From NCBI GenBank assembly GCA_019242385.1, contig JAFAVO010000177.1, positions 1-9,616 on the forward strand: a stretch of DNA of 9,616 nt, read 5' to 3'. The position numbers and the translations under genes were made by a program. Below, one piece after another: positions 1 to 7,184 of this stretch (the first letter of the stretch is position 1; each line of letters begins with the position of its first letter). The notes beneath the pieces were generated by a model. It was not told the origin of the DNA and made no database searches. It saw only the letters and a program-made list of their open reading frames with translations. This DNA is from Gammaproteobacteria bacterium. GTDB taxonomy: Bacteria; Pseudomonadota; Gammaproteobacteria; Steroidobacterales; Steroidobacteraceae.

Positions 1-911
1 ACCTGGACCCGCAGGGCAACACTACGATGGGCAGCGGTGTCGACAAATCGCAGCTGAAACGCAGTACCTGCGAGGTGCTGCTGGGCGAATGCCAGCTGGC
101 CGAGGCGCTGGTACGGATCGAGCACGGCCCGGGCTTCACGCTGCTACCCGCGAACCAGGACCTCACGGCCGCGGAGGTACGGCTCCTCACCCTGCCGATC
201 GGACGCGAGACCAAGCTGCGCCAGGCGCTCGCGCCGAAGCGCAACGACTTCGACCTGGTGATCATCGACTGCCCGCCCGCGCTCAACATGCTGACCGTGA
301 ATGCGCTCGTGGCGGCCGACAGCGTGCTGATTCCGATGCAGTGCGAGTACTACGCTCTCGAGGGGCTGTCGGCGCTGCTTTCGACCGTGGAGCAGATCCG
401 TGCCGCGGTGAATCCCACACTCGCGATCGAAGGCGTCCTGCGCACCATGTTCGATCCGCGGAACAACCTCGCCAACGAGGTCAGCGCACAGCTGATCGCG
501 CACTTCGGCGACAAGGTCTTCCGCACCGTCATCCCGCGCAACATCCGCCTCGCCGAGGCGCCTTCCTTCGGCCGGCCGGCACTCTTTCACGACAAGGAGT
601 CCCGCGGCGCGCTCGCCTATCTGGCGCTCGCCGGCGAGATGATCCGCCGTGAGGAGGAATCGACCGGTGTGGTGCGGAGCGCGGCAGCGATGAGCAGCCC
701 CGTGGTCACGGCCCCGGCCGTGGCCCCTGCCGCGGCCCATGTGGCGCCTGTCGCGCCGCCGGCTCCCGCGACTTCCCCGGTGCCCTCTGCACCGGAGGCG
801 GCGGACACGGCGGAGCCTGCTGCGCCCAAAGAGAACGCGACGGGCCCGACGGAGGAGCGCACGATCGCACCGGCGGTTAACGCAGCGGCGGCCAGACAGG
901 CTGAGGACTGA
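1..911 (+). CDS. parA: Chromosome-partition ATPase ParA (5' partial), with Ala/Pro-rich C-terminal tail
   Basis: ParA/Soj ATPase of the MinD/ParA family; ATP-bound dimers coat the nucleoid and, with ParB, segregate replicated origins. The reading frame is open from base 1 and starts inside the conserved DLDPQGN segment, so roughly 35 to 40 residues, including the Walker A lysines (KGGxGKT), lie upstream of the window. Walker B is visible as DLVIIDCPP (Asp codon at 267-269), followed by the family blocks PMQCEYYALEG, MFDPRNNLANEV, RNIRLAEAPS and SRGALAYLALAGEM. The usual ParA fold ends near base 660. About 82 further residues (663-908) follow, about half Ala plus Pro, ending in a more charged stretch; most chromosomal ParA proteins lack such a tail. 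The ATG at 27 is internal and not the start. parB begins 5 bases after the stop, so the two are presumably co-transcribed. The family call is firm; the role of the tail is unknown. Confidence 0.96.
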   Translation, partial: LDPQGNTTMGSGVDKSQLKRSTCEVLLGECQLAEALVRIEHGPGFTLLPANQDLTAAEVRLLTLPIGRETKLRQALAPKRNDFDLVIIDCPPALNMLTVNALVAADSVLIPMQCEYYALEGLSALLSTVEQIRAAVNPTLAIEGVLRTMFDPRNNLANEVSAQLIAHFGDKVFRTVIPRNIRLAEAPSFGRPALFHDKESRGALAYLALAGEMIRREEESTGVVRSAAAMSSPVVTAPAVAPAAAHVAPVAPPAPATSPVPSAPEAADTAEPAAPKENATGPTEERTIAPAVNAAAARQAED

Positions 912-916
912 TTCAG

Positions 917-1822
917 ATGATGAACCGAAAGCCCTCTCTCGGGCGGGGACTGGCGGATCTGCTTGGAGCGCGCGCCGCGGTCGCGGTCGGGCCGACGATT
1001 GCTCCGGCCCAGATGGGCGAGGAGCTCACCAGGCTGCCGCTCGATCTCCTGCAGCGCGGCCGCTACCAGCCGCGCCTCGACATGCGACCCGAGACGCTGA
1101 GCGAGCTCGCCGACTCCATCAAGGCGCAGGGCGTCGTACAGCCGATCGTAGTGCGCCCGCTCGAGCCTCCGGTGAACGGCGAATCGCAGCGCTACGAGAT
1201 CATTGCGGGCGAGCGCCGCTGGCGCGCGGCGCAGATGGCCGGGCTCGCCGAGATCCCAGCCGTCATCCGCCACATCCCGGATGAAGCCGCCATCGCGATG
1301 GCGCTCATCGAGAACATCCAGCGTGAAAATCTCAACCCGCTCGAGGAGGCGCGTGCGCTCGAGCGTCTGGTGAGCGAGTTCGGATTGACGCACCAGGAGG
1401 CAGCCCAGGCGGTGGGCCGCTCGCGCGCCGGGGTCAGCAATCTGCTGCGCCTGCTGGAGCTCACGGCCGAGGTGTGCGAGCTGCTCGAGAAGCGCACGCT
1501 CGAGATGGGTCACGCACGGGCGCTCCTCGCTCTGACCGAGCGGCGGCAGCAGACCGAGGTGGCGCTGCTCGTGGCGCGCAAGGGCCTTTCGGTGCGCGAG
1601 ACCGAGGCCCTGGTGCGGCGGCTCCAGGCTCCCCCCGGTACGGCGGCGGCGGACGAGGACCCGGCCGAGCGCGATCCGAACGTGGCGCGGCTCGAGCAGG
1701 AGCTGGCGGAGAAGCTCGGCGCCCGGGTGGCCATCCAGCCGGGCCGCGGCGGCCGCGGCAAGCTGGTGGTGAGCTACAACAGCCTGGACGAGCTCGACGG
1801 CATCCTCGCTCACATCCAGTGA
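917..1822 (+). CDS. parB: Chromosome-partition protein ParB (parS-binding CTPase)
   Basis: ParB/Spo0J DNA clamp that loads at parS, spreads by CTP binding and stimulates ParA. The 301-residue length is normal. An N-terminal LGRGLADLL motif (residues 8-16) matches the short ParA-stimulating segment. The CTP-binding domain carries GERRWRA (98-104) and ENIQRENLNP (132-141), the two hallmark boxes. A helix-turn-helix lies around 157-182, followed by a linker rich in charged residues, Ala and Pro (about 238-256) and the C-terminal dimerisation domain (about 257-301). There are two adjacent ATGs (917 and 920). I use 917 because the GAGGA at 903-907 is then 9 bases away, against 12 for 920. The Shine-Dalgarno overlaps the end of parA, pointing to coupled translation. 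No parS-like 16-mer is visible in the window. Confidence 0.97.
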   Translation: MMNRKPSLGRGLADLLGARAAVAVGPTIAPAQMGEELTRLPLDLLQRGRYQPRLDMRPETLSELADSIKAQGVVQPIVVRPLEPPVNGESQRYEIIAGERRWRAAQMAGLAEIPAVIRHIPDEAAIAMALIENIQRENLNPLEEARALERLVSEFGLTHQEAAQAVGRSRAGVSNLLRLLELTAEVCELLEKRTLEMGHARALLALTERRQQTEVALLVARKGLSVRETEALVRRLQAPPGTAAADEDPAERDPNVARLEQELAEKLGARVAIQPGRGGRGKLVVSYNSLDELDGILAHIQ

Positions 1823-1848
1823 GGCGGCCTGCCCGTGATAACGCAGCG

Positions 1849-1860
1849 GCTGCGCGCAGC
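1849..1860. repeat. Perfect GC-rich palindrome downstream of parB
   Basis: GCTGCGCGCAGC is a perfect 12-base palindrome, 26 bases after the parB stop. GCGGC (1846-1850) and GCCGC (1861-1865) could extend an imperfect stem. No T-run follows, so it is not a classical intrinsic terminator. It could slow or terminate parAB transcription by another route, or be chance in GC-rich DNA. Confidence 0.3.
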
Positions 1861-1887
1861 GCCGCGTGGCCTGCGGAAAGTACGGTG

Positions 1888-1916
1888 TGGACGGGCGCGC
1901 AGGCGGTCTCTATAAT
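1888..1916 (+). promoter_or_regulatory. Sigma70-type promoter for the atp operon
   Basis: The -10 box TATAAT (1911-1916) is a perfect consensus match in very GC-rich surroundings. TGGACG (1888-1893) matches TTGACA at 4 of 6 positions, with a 17-base spacer. There is no TGn extension. Predicted transcription start is near 1922-1924, giving a leader of about 118 bases before the atpI start at 2041. The position between parB and atpI fits the known site of the main atp promoter in gammaproteobacteria. Promoter function is inferred from sequence only. Confidence 0.75.
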
Positions 1917-1929
1917 CCCGCGGCTTTTC

Positions 1930-2018
1930 GCCATGGTCACGTAAGTGACTGAATGGCCGAAGTAATGTGAAGCCACTTGCGTCCGCTCAAGACGCAGGGC
2001 AAGCGGCTCTTTTGAGCC
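1930..2018 (+). promoter_or_regulatory. Structured 5' leader of the atp operon with tandem and alternative hairpins
   Basis: Three hairpins can form in series. A: GTCAC/GTGAC (1936-1940/1945-1949, loop GTAA) with an outer stem GCCAT/ATGGC (1930-1934/1953-1957). C: CTTGCGTC/GACGCAGG (1976-1983/1991-1998, one G-U pair). D: GGCTC/GAGCC (2005-2009/2014-2018, loop TTTT). An alternative stem B, ACGTAAGTG with CACTTGCGT (1939-1947/1974-1982, one G-U pair), is incompatible with A and C. The loop of C (GCTCAA, 1985-1990) is also complementary to TTGAGC (2012-2017) in D. Mutually exclusive pairings of this kind are typical of regulatory leaders, but no known riboswitch class is recognised. The inner palindrome GTCACGTAAGTGAC could instead be a DNA operator just downstream of the start site. 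Confidence 0.4.
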
Positions 2019-2040
2019 CCTCGAACGGGACTTATATAAG
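2012..2040 (+). promoter_or_regulatory. Second promoter-like pair abutting the atpI start
   Basis: TTGAGC (2012-2017, 4 of 6 to TTGACA) and TATAAG (2035-2040, 5 of 6 to TATAAT) are separated by 17 bases. Initiation would fall near 2046-2048, just inside atpI, giving transcripts that skip atpI translation but supply atpB onward. Secondary promoters inside atpI are known in E. coli. The -10 lies within a 10-base palindrome, CTTATATAAG (2031-2040). The -35 overlaps leader hairpin D, so both readings cannot be taken as independent evidence. Confidence 0.35.
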
Positions 2041-2448
2041 GTGTCGGCGATCGATCTGCCCCGTGCGCGGCGGCTGGCGTTCCGCGTCGTGCTGGGTCAG
2101 GCGGGCGTAACGCTGCTGGCCGGGCTTCTGGCCTGGGCCCTGAGCGGGGAGCGCGCCGGCTGGTCGGCGCTGGCCGGTGGAGGCATCGCAACCGCGCGGA
2201 CCCTCGCGATGGCAGTGCTGGTGATGGGCGGCACGCTCGCGGGCAATGCAGGGCGTGCCCTGGGCGCGTTCTACATCGGTGAGGCGCTGAAGCTCGTCAT
2301 CGTGGCCGCGCTGTTCGTGGTGGTGCTGAAGGTAATGAGGGTGGCGCCGCTGGCAATGTTCGGCGCGTTTGCCGCCACCTTCCTCGTGTACTGGATCGCG
2401 CTGCTGAGCGCGCTGCCTGCGGCGGGCGGCGCGCCGCGCGGCGCCTGA
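2041..2448 (+). CDS. atpI: ATP synthase assembly protein I (AtpI)
   Basis: Small hydrophobic membrane protein (135 residues) encoded first in the atp operon. In other bacteria it helps c-ring assembly or stability and is often dispensable. Four membrane segments are apparent, roughly at residues 14-33, 38-61, 78-99 and 103-125, with the GEALKLVIVAALF block typical of the family near 80-92. The start is GTG: no in-frame ATG, GTG or TTG lies between it and the upstream in-frame stop TAA at 1963-1965. The ribosome site is weak (GGGA at 2027-2030, spacing 10). The start directly abuts the AT-rich palindrome CTTATATAAG, which is unusual and may reduce translation; low AtpI output is normal. Sequence conservation in this family is poor, so the call rests on hydropathy, the conserved block and position before atpB. 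Confidence 0.9.
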   Translation: MSAIDLPRARRLAFRVVLGQAGVTLLAGLLAWALSGERAGWSALAGGGIATARTLAMAVLVMGGTLAGNAGRALGAFYIGEALKLVIVAALFVVVLKVMRVAPLAMFGAFAATFLVYWIALLSALPAAGGAPRGA

Positions 2449-2462
2449 GGGGTGAGTGCTTT

Positions 2463-2466
2463 GAGG
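2463..2466 (+). promoter_or_regulatory. Ribosome binding site that decides the atpB start
   Basis: GAGG lies 6 bases before ATG 2473, an ideal spacing. The longer frame would begin at GTG 2452, where the only SD-like sequence (TGAGGGG at 2446-2452) runs into the start codon itself. This favours ATG 2473. Confidence 0.7.
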
Positions 2467-2472
2467 TTGTTG

Positions 2473-3324
2473 ATGTCAGCGGCGGAAAGTGGCGGCGCGA
2501 CCGCCTACATCCTGCATCACCAGAGAAACCTCGCGAACGAGCCGGCCCGTGGCATCGTCGATTTTTCCGTCATCAATTACGACACCGTCTTCTTCTCGGT
2601 ACTGCTGGCACTGGTGTTCTTCGGTCTGTTCTGGATGGTGGCGCGCCGCGCGACCGCCGGCGTCCCCGGGAAGGTGCAGAACTTCATCGAGATCATCGTG
2701 TCGTTCGTCGATGATCAGGTGCGCGATACTTTCCACGGCGCCAGCCGCCTGGTCGCGCCGCTCGCGCTCACGATCTTCTGCTGGATCTTCCTGTTCAACT
2801 TCATGGATCTGATTCCGGTAGATCTGCTGCCGCTGGTGGCGCGCGGCGTCGGCCTCGAGCACCTCAAGGTCGTGCCGAGCACCGATCTCAATGCCACCTT
2901 CGCGATGTCGCTCACGGTATTCGTGCTCATCATCTTCTACAGCCTGAAGATGAAGGGCGTGGCCGGCTTCATCGGCGAGCTGACCCTCAATCCCTTTCGG
3001 GCCAAGAACGTGGTGGTGCAGGCGCTGCTGGTGCCGATCAACTTCATACTGGAGTCGGTCACCTTCCTCGCGCGCCCCATCTCCCTGTCGCTGCGACTGT
3101 ACGGAAACCTGTACGCCGGCGAGATGGTGTTCCTGCTGCTGGCGGTGCTCACCCTGCAAGGCATCAGCGCGCTCGCGCACTTCAGCGGCTGGTTCTTCCT
3201 CGTGCTGCAGTTCGCCCTGGCGCTGGTATGGGCGGTGTTTCACCTGCTGATCATTACCATCCAGGCCTTCATATTCATGGTGCTGACGATCGTCTATCTG
3301 GCGATGGCGACCGAGCACCACTGA
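2473..3324 (+). CDS. atpB: ATP synthase Fo subunit a (AtpB)
   Basis: Stator membrane subunit that forms the two proton half-channels against the c-ring. From ATG 2473 it has 283 residues; E. coli has 271. The N-terminus, with a TAYILHHQRNL block, then aligns with the E. coli TPQDYIGHHLNNL region, supporting this start over GTG 2452 (7 residues longer). The essential Arg is in LRLYGN at residue 208 (codon 3094-3096; E. coli R210). Proton-path Glu217 (YAGEM), His257 (VFHLLIIT) and the following Gln in TIQAF are present. Conserved blocks VPGKVQNFIE, MDLIPVDLLP and YSLKMKGVAGF are intact. The loop between Glu217 and His257 is about 12 residues longer than in E. coli, accounting for most of the extra length. 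It sits 24 bases after atpI. Functional by every visible residue. Confidence 0.98.
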   Translation: MSAAESGGATAYILHHQRNLANEPARGIVDFSVINYDTVFFSVLLALVFFGLFWMVARRATAGVPGKVQNFIEIIVSFVDDQVRDTFHGASRLVAPLALTIFCWIFLFNFMDLIPVDLLPLVARGVGLEHLKVVPSTDLNATFAMSLTVFVLIIFYSLKMKGVAGFIGELTLNPFRAKNVVVQALLVPINFILESVTFLARPISLSLRLYGNLYAGEMVFLLLAVLTLQGISALAHFSGWFFLVLQFALALVWAVFHLLIITIQAFIFMVLTIVYLAMATEHH

Positions 3325-3340
3325 GGTCTGGGCACACGAG

Positions 3341-3373
3341 CTTCTGTTATCTGGTTTTTGCGAGGAGAGTTGA
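3341..3373 (+). promoter_or_regulatory. Strong atpE translation-initiation region (U-rich tract plus SD)
   Basis: AGGAG (3363-3367) lies 6 bases before the atpE ATG, the best ribosome site in the operon. Directly upstream, 3341-3360 has T at 12 of 20 positions, including TTTTT, which stands out in this GC-rich DNA. In E. coli a U-rich stretch before atpE enhances its translation, matching the need for many c subunits per enzyme. A similar role here is inferred. Confidence 0.55.
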
Positions 3374-3646
3374 ATGGACAATGTTGCACACATCCAGGCC
3401 ATGACCGTGCTGGCCGTCGGCATCATCTTCGGCATGGGTGCGCTCGGCACTGCGATCGGCTTCGGCATTCTCGGCGGGCGCTTCATCGAAGGCTCGGCTC
3501 GTCAGCCGGAGCTGCTGCCGGTCCTGCGCGTGCAGATGTTCCTGGTGGCCGGCCTGCTCGATGCGGTTGCGATGATCGGCATCGGCTTCGCGTTGTTCTT
3601 CACCTTCGCGAACCCGTTCCTGGGCGCGCTACAGGCAACGCACTGA
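3374..3646 (+). CDS. atpE: ATP synthase Fo subunit c (AtpE)
   Basis: Ring-forming proteolipid that carries protons through the membrane; 90 residues in a two-helix hairpin. Helix 1 holds the glycine series (G25, G29, G31, G34, G35). The polar loop has the invariant Arg-Gln-Pro (R43-Q44-P45) that contacts gamma and epsilon. Helix 2 carries the proton-binding carboxylate Asp63 in GLLDAVAMI (E. coli D61). The Na+-binding set (Gln in helix 1, Glu-Ser in helix 2) is absent, so coupling should be to protons. The C-terminus runs about 10 residues past the E. coli protein (NPFLGALQATH region). It follows atpB by 49 bases, the largest gap in the operon, which holds a strong initiation region. Confidence 0.98.
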   Translation: MDNVAHIQAMTVLAVGIIFGMGALGTAIGFGILGGRFIEGSARQPELLPVLRVQMFLVAGLLDAVAMIGIGFALFFTFANPFLGALQATH

Positions 3647-3686
3647 GCGCACCGGACCGAGCCGCAGCGGACGGGAGATAAGGACC

Positions 3687-4157
3687 GTGAACATCAATCT
3701 CACGCTCGTGGTGCAGATGGTCGTGTTCGCCACGCTCATCTGGGGAACGATGAAGTGGATCTGGCCGCAGATCCTCTCGGCCATGGATGAGCGCCAGCGC
3801 AAGATCGCTCAGGGCCTCGCTGCCGCCGAGGAAGGCGAGAAGGAGCTGTCGCAGGCGCGCGATAAGGCGGATGCGATCATCCGCGAGGCACGCGAGCGCG
3901 CCAACCAGATCATCGATCACGCGCAGCACCGCGCCAACGAGCTGATCGACCAGGCCAAGGGCGCAGCGAGCAGCGAGAGCGCTCGCATCGTCGCCGCCGC
4001 GCAGCAGCAGATCGAGCTCGACACGACGCGCGCCAAGGAGAGCCTGCGGCGCGAGGTGGCCGGGATTGCGGTCGGCGCGGCCAGCAAGCTCCTGGGACGC
4101 GAGATCGACGCGCGTGCGCACGCCGACCTGCTCGAGCAGCTGGCCGAAGAGATCTGA
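3687..4157 (+). CDS. atpF: ATP synthase Fo subunit b (AtpF)
   Basis: Peripheral-stalk subunit whose dimer holds F1 against rotation. It has 156 residues, the same as E. coli. A single N-terminal membrane helix spans about residues 5-26, followed by a WPQI hinge and the conserved Arg36 (MDERQ). A long charged, heptad-like helix follows (about 34-140), rich in Ala, Glu, Arg and Gln. The C-terminal segment VAGIAVGAASKLLGREID is the delta-binding end. The start is GTG. GGGAG at 3673-3677 has spacing 9, while AAGGA at 3680-3684 is too close to serve alone. There is one b gene and no b' gene in the window, as in typical gammaproteobacteria. Confidence 0.97.
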   Translation: MNINLTLVVQMVVFATLIWGTMKWIWPQILSAMDERQRKIAQGLAAAEEGEKELSQARDKADAIIREARERANQIIDHAQHRANELIDQAKGAASSESARIVAAAQQQIELDTTRAKESLRREVAGIAVGAASKLLGREIDARAHADLLEQLAEEI

Positions 4158-4166
4158 GGTTGCTGC

Positions 4167-4703
4167 ATGGCCGACCGGCTCACCATCGCCCGCCCCTATG
4201 CACGAGCCGCCTTCGAGGAGGCGCGCAAGAACGGGGGACTCGCCCCCTGGTCGGAAGCACTGCAGGCGGCCGCTATCGTAGTGAAGGATCCGCGGGTGGC
4301 GAACCTGCTCGACAATCCGCGCGTGACGCCGGAGCAGCTCGCCGGGCTCGTGGACGGGATCGCGGCGGCGCCTCTGGGCGAGCATGGCGCGAACTTCGTG
4401 CGCACGCTCGCCCACAACCATCGCCTCGGCTACCTGCCGGAGATCGCGGAGCTGTTCGACACCTTCAAGGACGATGCCGAGGGGGTGGTGGACGTCACGG
4501 TGACTTCGGCAGCAGCGCTCGATGAGGCGCAGCGGCGCAGCCTGAGCACGGCGCTCCAGCGGCGGCTGCGGCGCAAGGTGCGGCTGCACTGCGACATCGA
4601 CCCCGCGCTCATCGGTGGTGCGACGTTGCGCGCCGGCGACCTCGTGATCGATGGCTCGCTGCGTACGCGGCTCGAGCGCATCGCGTACGAACTGACGGCA
4701 TAA
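4167..4703 (+). CDS. atpH: ATP synthase F1 subunit delta (AtpH)
   Basis: OSCP-type subunit that joins the top of the alpha3beta3 head to the b stalk. Its 178 residues match the E. coli 177. The N-terminal helical domain begins with the conserved ARPYARAAFEEA block (residues 8-19). The C-terminal signature RAGDLVIDGSLRTRLERIA lies at about 155-173. The stop of atpF overlaps the Shine-Dalgarno GAGG (4156-4159), 7 bases from this ATG, so translation is likely coupled to that of its stalk partner. Middle regions are variable, as is usual for delta. Confidence 0.96.
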   Translation: MADRLTIARPYARAAFEEARKNGGLAPWSEALQAAAIVVKDPRVANLLDNPRVTPEQLAGLVDGIAAAPLGEHGANFVRTLAHNHRLGYLPEIAELFDTFKDDAEGVVDVTVTSAAALDEAQRRSLSTALQRRLRRKVRLHCDIDPALIGGATLRAGDLVIDGSLRTRLERIAYELTA

Positions 4704-4735
4704 ACAGCCGAGAAAAGATTACAGGAGTCGATGAC

Positions 4736-6277
<1,542 letters not shown>

Positions 6278-6310
6278 CCACCCCAGGAATCGTGCCAAGA
6301 GATTGACCAG

Positions 6311-7171
6311 ATGCCCGGCACCAAGGAAATCCGCTCCAAGATCGCGAGTGTGCGCAGCACTCAGAAGATCACCAAGGCCATGCAGATGGTGGCCACCAGC
6401 AAGATGCGGCGTGCGCAGGAGCGGATGCGGCTCGCGCGTCCCTATGCGCAGAAGATGCTGAACGTCATCGGCCATCTCACCGAGGCGAACCCGGACTATC
6501 GTCATCCCTTTCTCACGACGCGTGAGGCCAGGGCGGTGGGCATCATCGTGGTCTCCACCGACCGCGGGCTCGCCGGAGCGCTGAATGCCAATGTCTTCAG
6601 GCAGACGCTGCACCTGATGCGCGAGTGGGAAGGAAAGGGCGCGAGCGTCAGCCTGTGCCTCATCGGCACCAAGGGCCTGAATTTCTTCCGCCGGCTCGGC
6701 ACGCCGATACTGGCGAGTCTCACCGGGCTCGGCGACAAGCCGCGCGTCAAGGACCTGATCGGCACGGTCAAGGTGATGCTGGATGCCTATCGCGAGCACA
6801 AGATCGATCGGCTGTTCCTGCTGAATGCTCAGTTCGTCAACACCATGACGCAGCGCCCGGCGGTGCAGCAGCTGCTGCCGATCGAGGCGATCGACACCGA
6901 AGCCTTGCCCGAGCACTGGGACTACATCTACGAGCCCGACGCCGCCGACATTCTCGATGGCCTGCTGATGCGCTACATCGAGTCGCAGGTCTACCGGGCG
7001 GCGGTCGAGAACGTCGCCTCCGAGATGGCGGCGCGCATGGTCGCGATGAAAGCGGCCTCCGACAACGCCGGCAAGCTGATCACCGAGTTGCAACTGGTCT
7101 ACAACAAGGCCCGCCAGGCCGCGATCACGAAGGAGCTTTCGGAGATCGTGGGGGGCGCGGCTGCGGTCTGA
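6311..7171 (+). CDS. atpG: ATP synthase F1 subunit gamma (AtpG)
   Basis: Central rotor shaft that couples c-ring rotation to catalysis; 286 residues against 287 in E. coli. The two long coiled-coil helices are both conserved: the N-terminal KEIRSKIASVRSTQKITKAM (residues 5-24) with MVATSKMRRAQ after it, and the C-terminal ITELQLVYNKARQAAITKEL ending in GGAAAV. The central Rossmann-like domain includes VSTDRGLAGALN (about 81-92). The ribosome site is modest (AAGAG at 6297-6301, spacing 9). No redox-regulatory insertion of the chloroplast type is present. Confidence 0.98.
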   Translation: MPGTKEIRSKIASVRSTQKITKAMQMVATSKMRRAQERMRLARPYAQKMLNVIGHLTEANPDYRHPFLTTREARAVGIIVVSTDRGLAGALNANVFRQTLHLMREWEGKGASVSLCLIGTKGLNFFRRLGTPILASLTGLGDKPRVKDLIGTVKVMLDAYREHKIDRLFLLNAQFVNTMTQRPAVQQLLPIEAIDTEALPEHWDYIYEPDAADILDGLLMRYIESQVYRAAVENVASEMAARMVAMKAASDNAGKLITELQLVYNKARQAAITKELSEIVGGAAAV

Positions 7172-7184
7172 GGATGCATAGAGT

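Noticed and set aside
617..1813. Long minus-strand open frame (398 codons) opposite parA and parB
   Set aside because: It lies antisense to clear ParA and ParB coding sequence and has a biased Arg/Ala/Leu composition with no recognisable domain; a GC-rich shadow frame.
1823..1880. Intrinsic terminator after parB
   Set aside because: The GC-rich palindrome at 1849-1860 has no downstream T-run, so a rho-independent terminator is not supported.
1933..1944. Four-codon mini-frame ATG GTC ACG TAA in the leader
   Set aside because: No Shine-Dalgarno, only about 10 bases from the predicted transcript start, and no regulatory codon pattern; the bases are better explained as part of hairpin A.
1967..2110. 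GTG-initiated 47-codon frame overlapping the atpI start in another frame
   Set aside because: Its second half is an out-of-frame reading of atpI with Arg/Trp/Cys-rich shadow composition and the ribosome site is poor; not enough to call a leader peptide.
3237..3244. TGTTTCAC, a parS half-site match
   Set aside because: The other half (GTGAAACA) is absent, and the bases encode the conserved Val-Phe-His of AtpB around the proton-path histidine.
2476..3486. Minus-strand open frame of 336 codons opposite atpB and atpE
   Set aside because: Antisense of hydrophobic membrane genes, giving an artificial Gln/Glu/Arg/His-rich protein with no domain.
3374..3646. Sodium-coupled c-ring
   Set aside because: The Na+ ligand set is absent: Asp63 followed by Ala, and Thr26/Phe30 at the helix-1 positions equivalent to E. 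coli A24/I28; proton coupling is expected.
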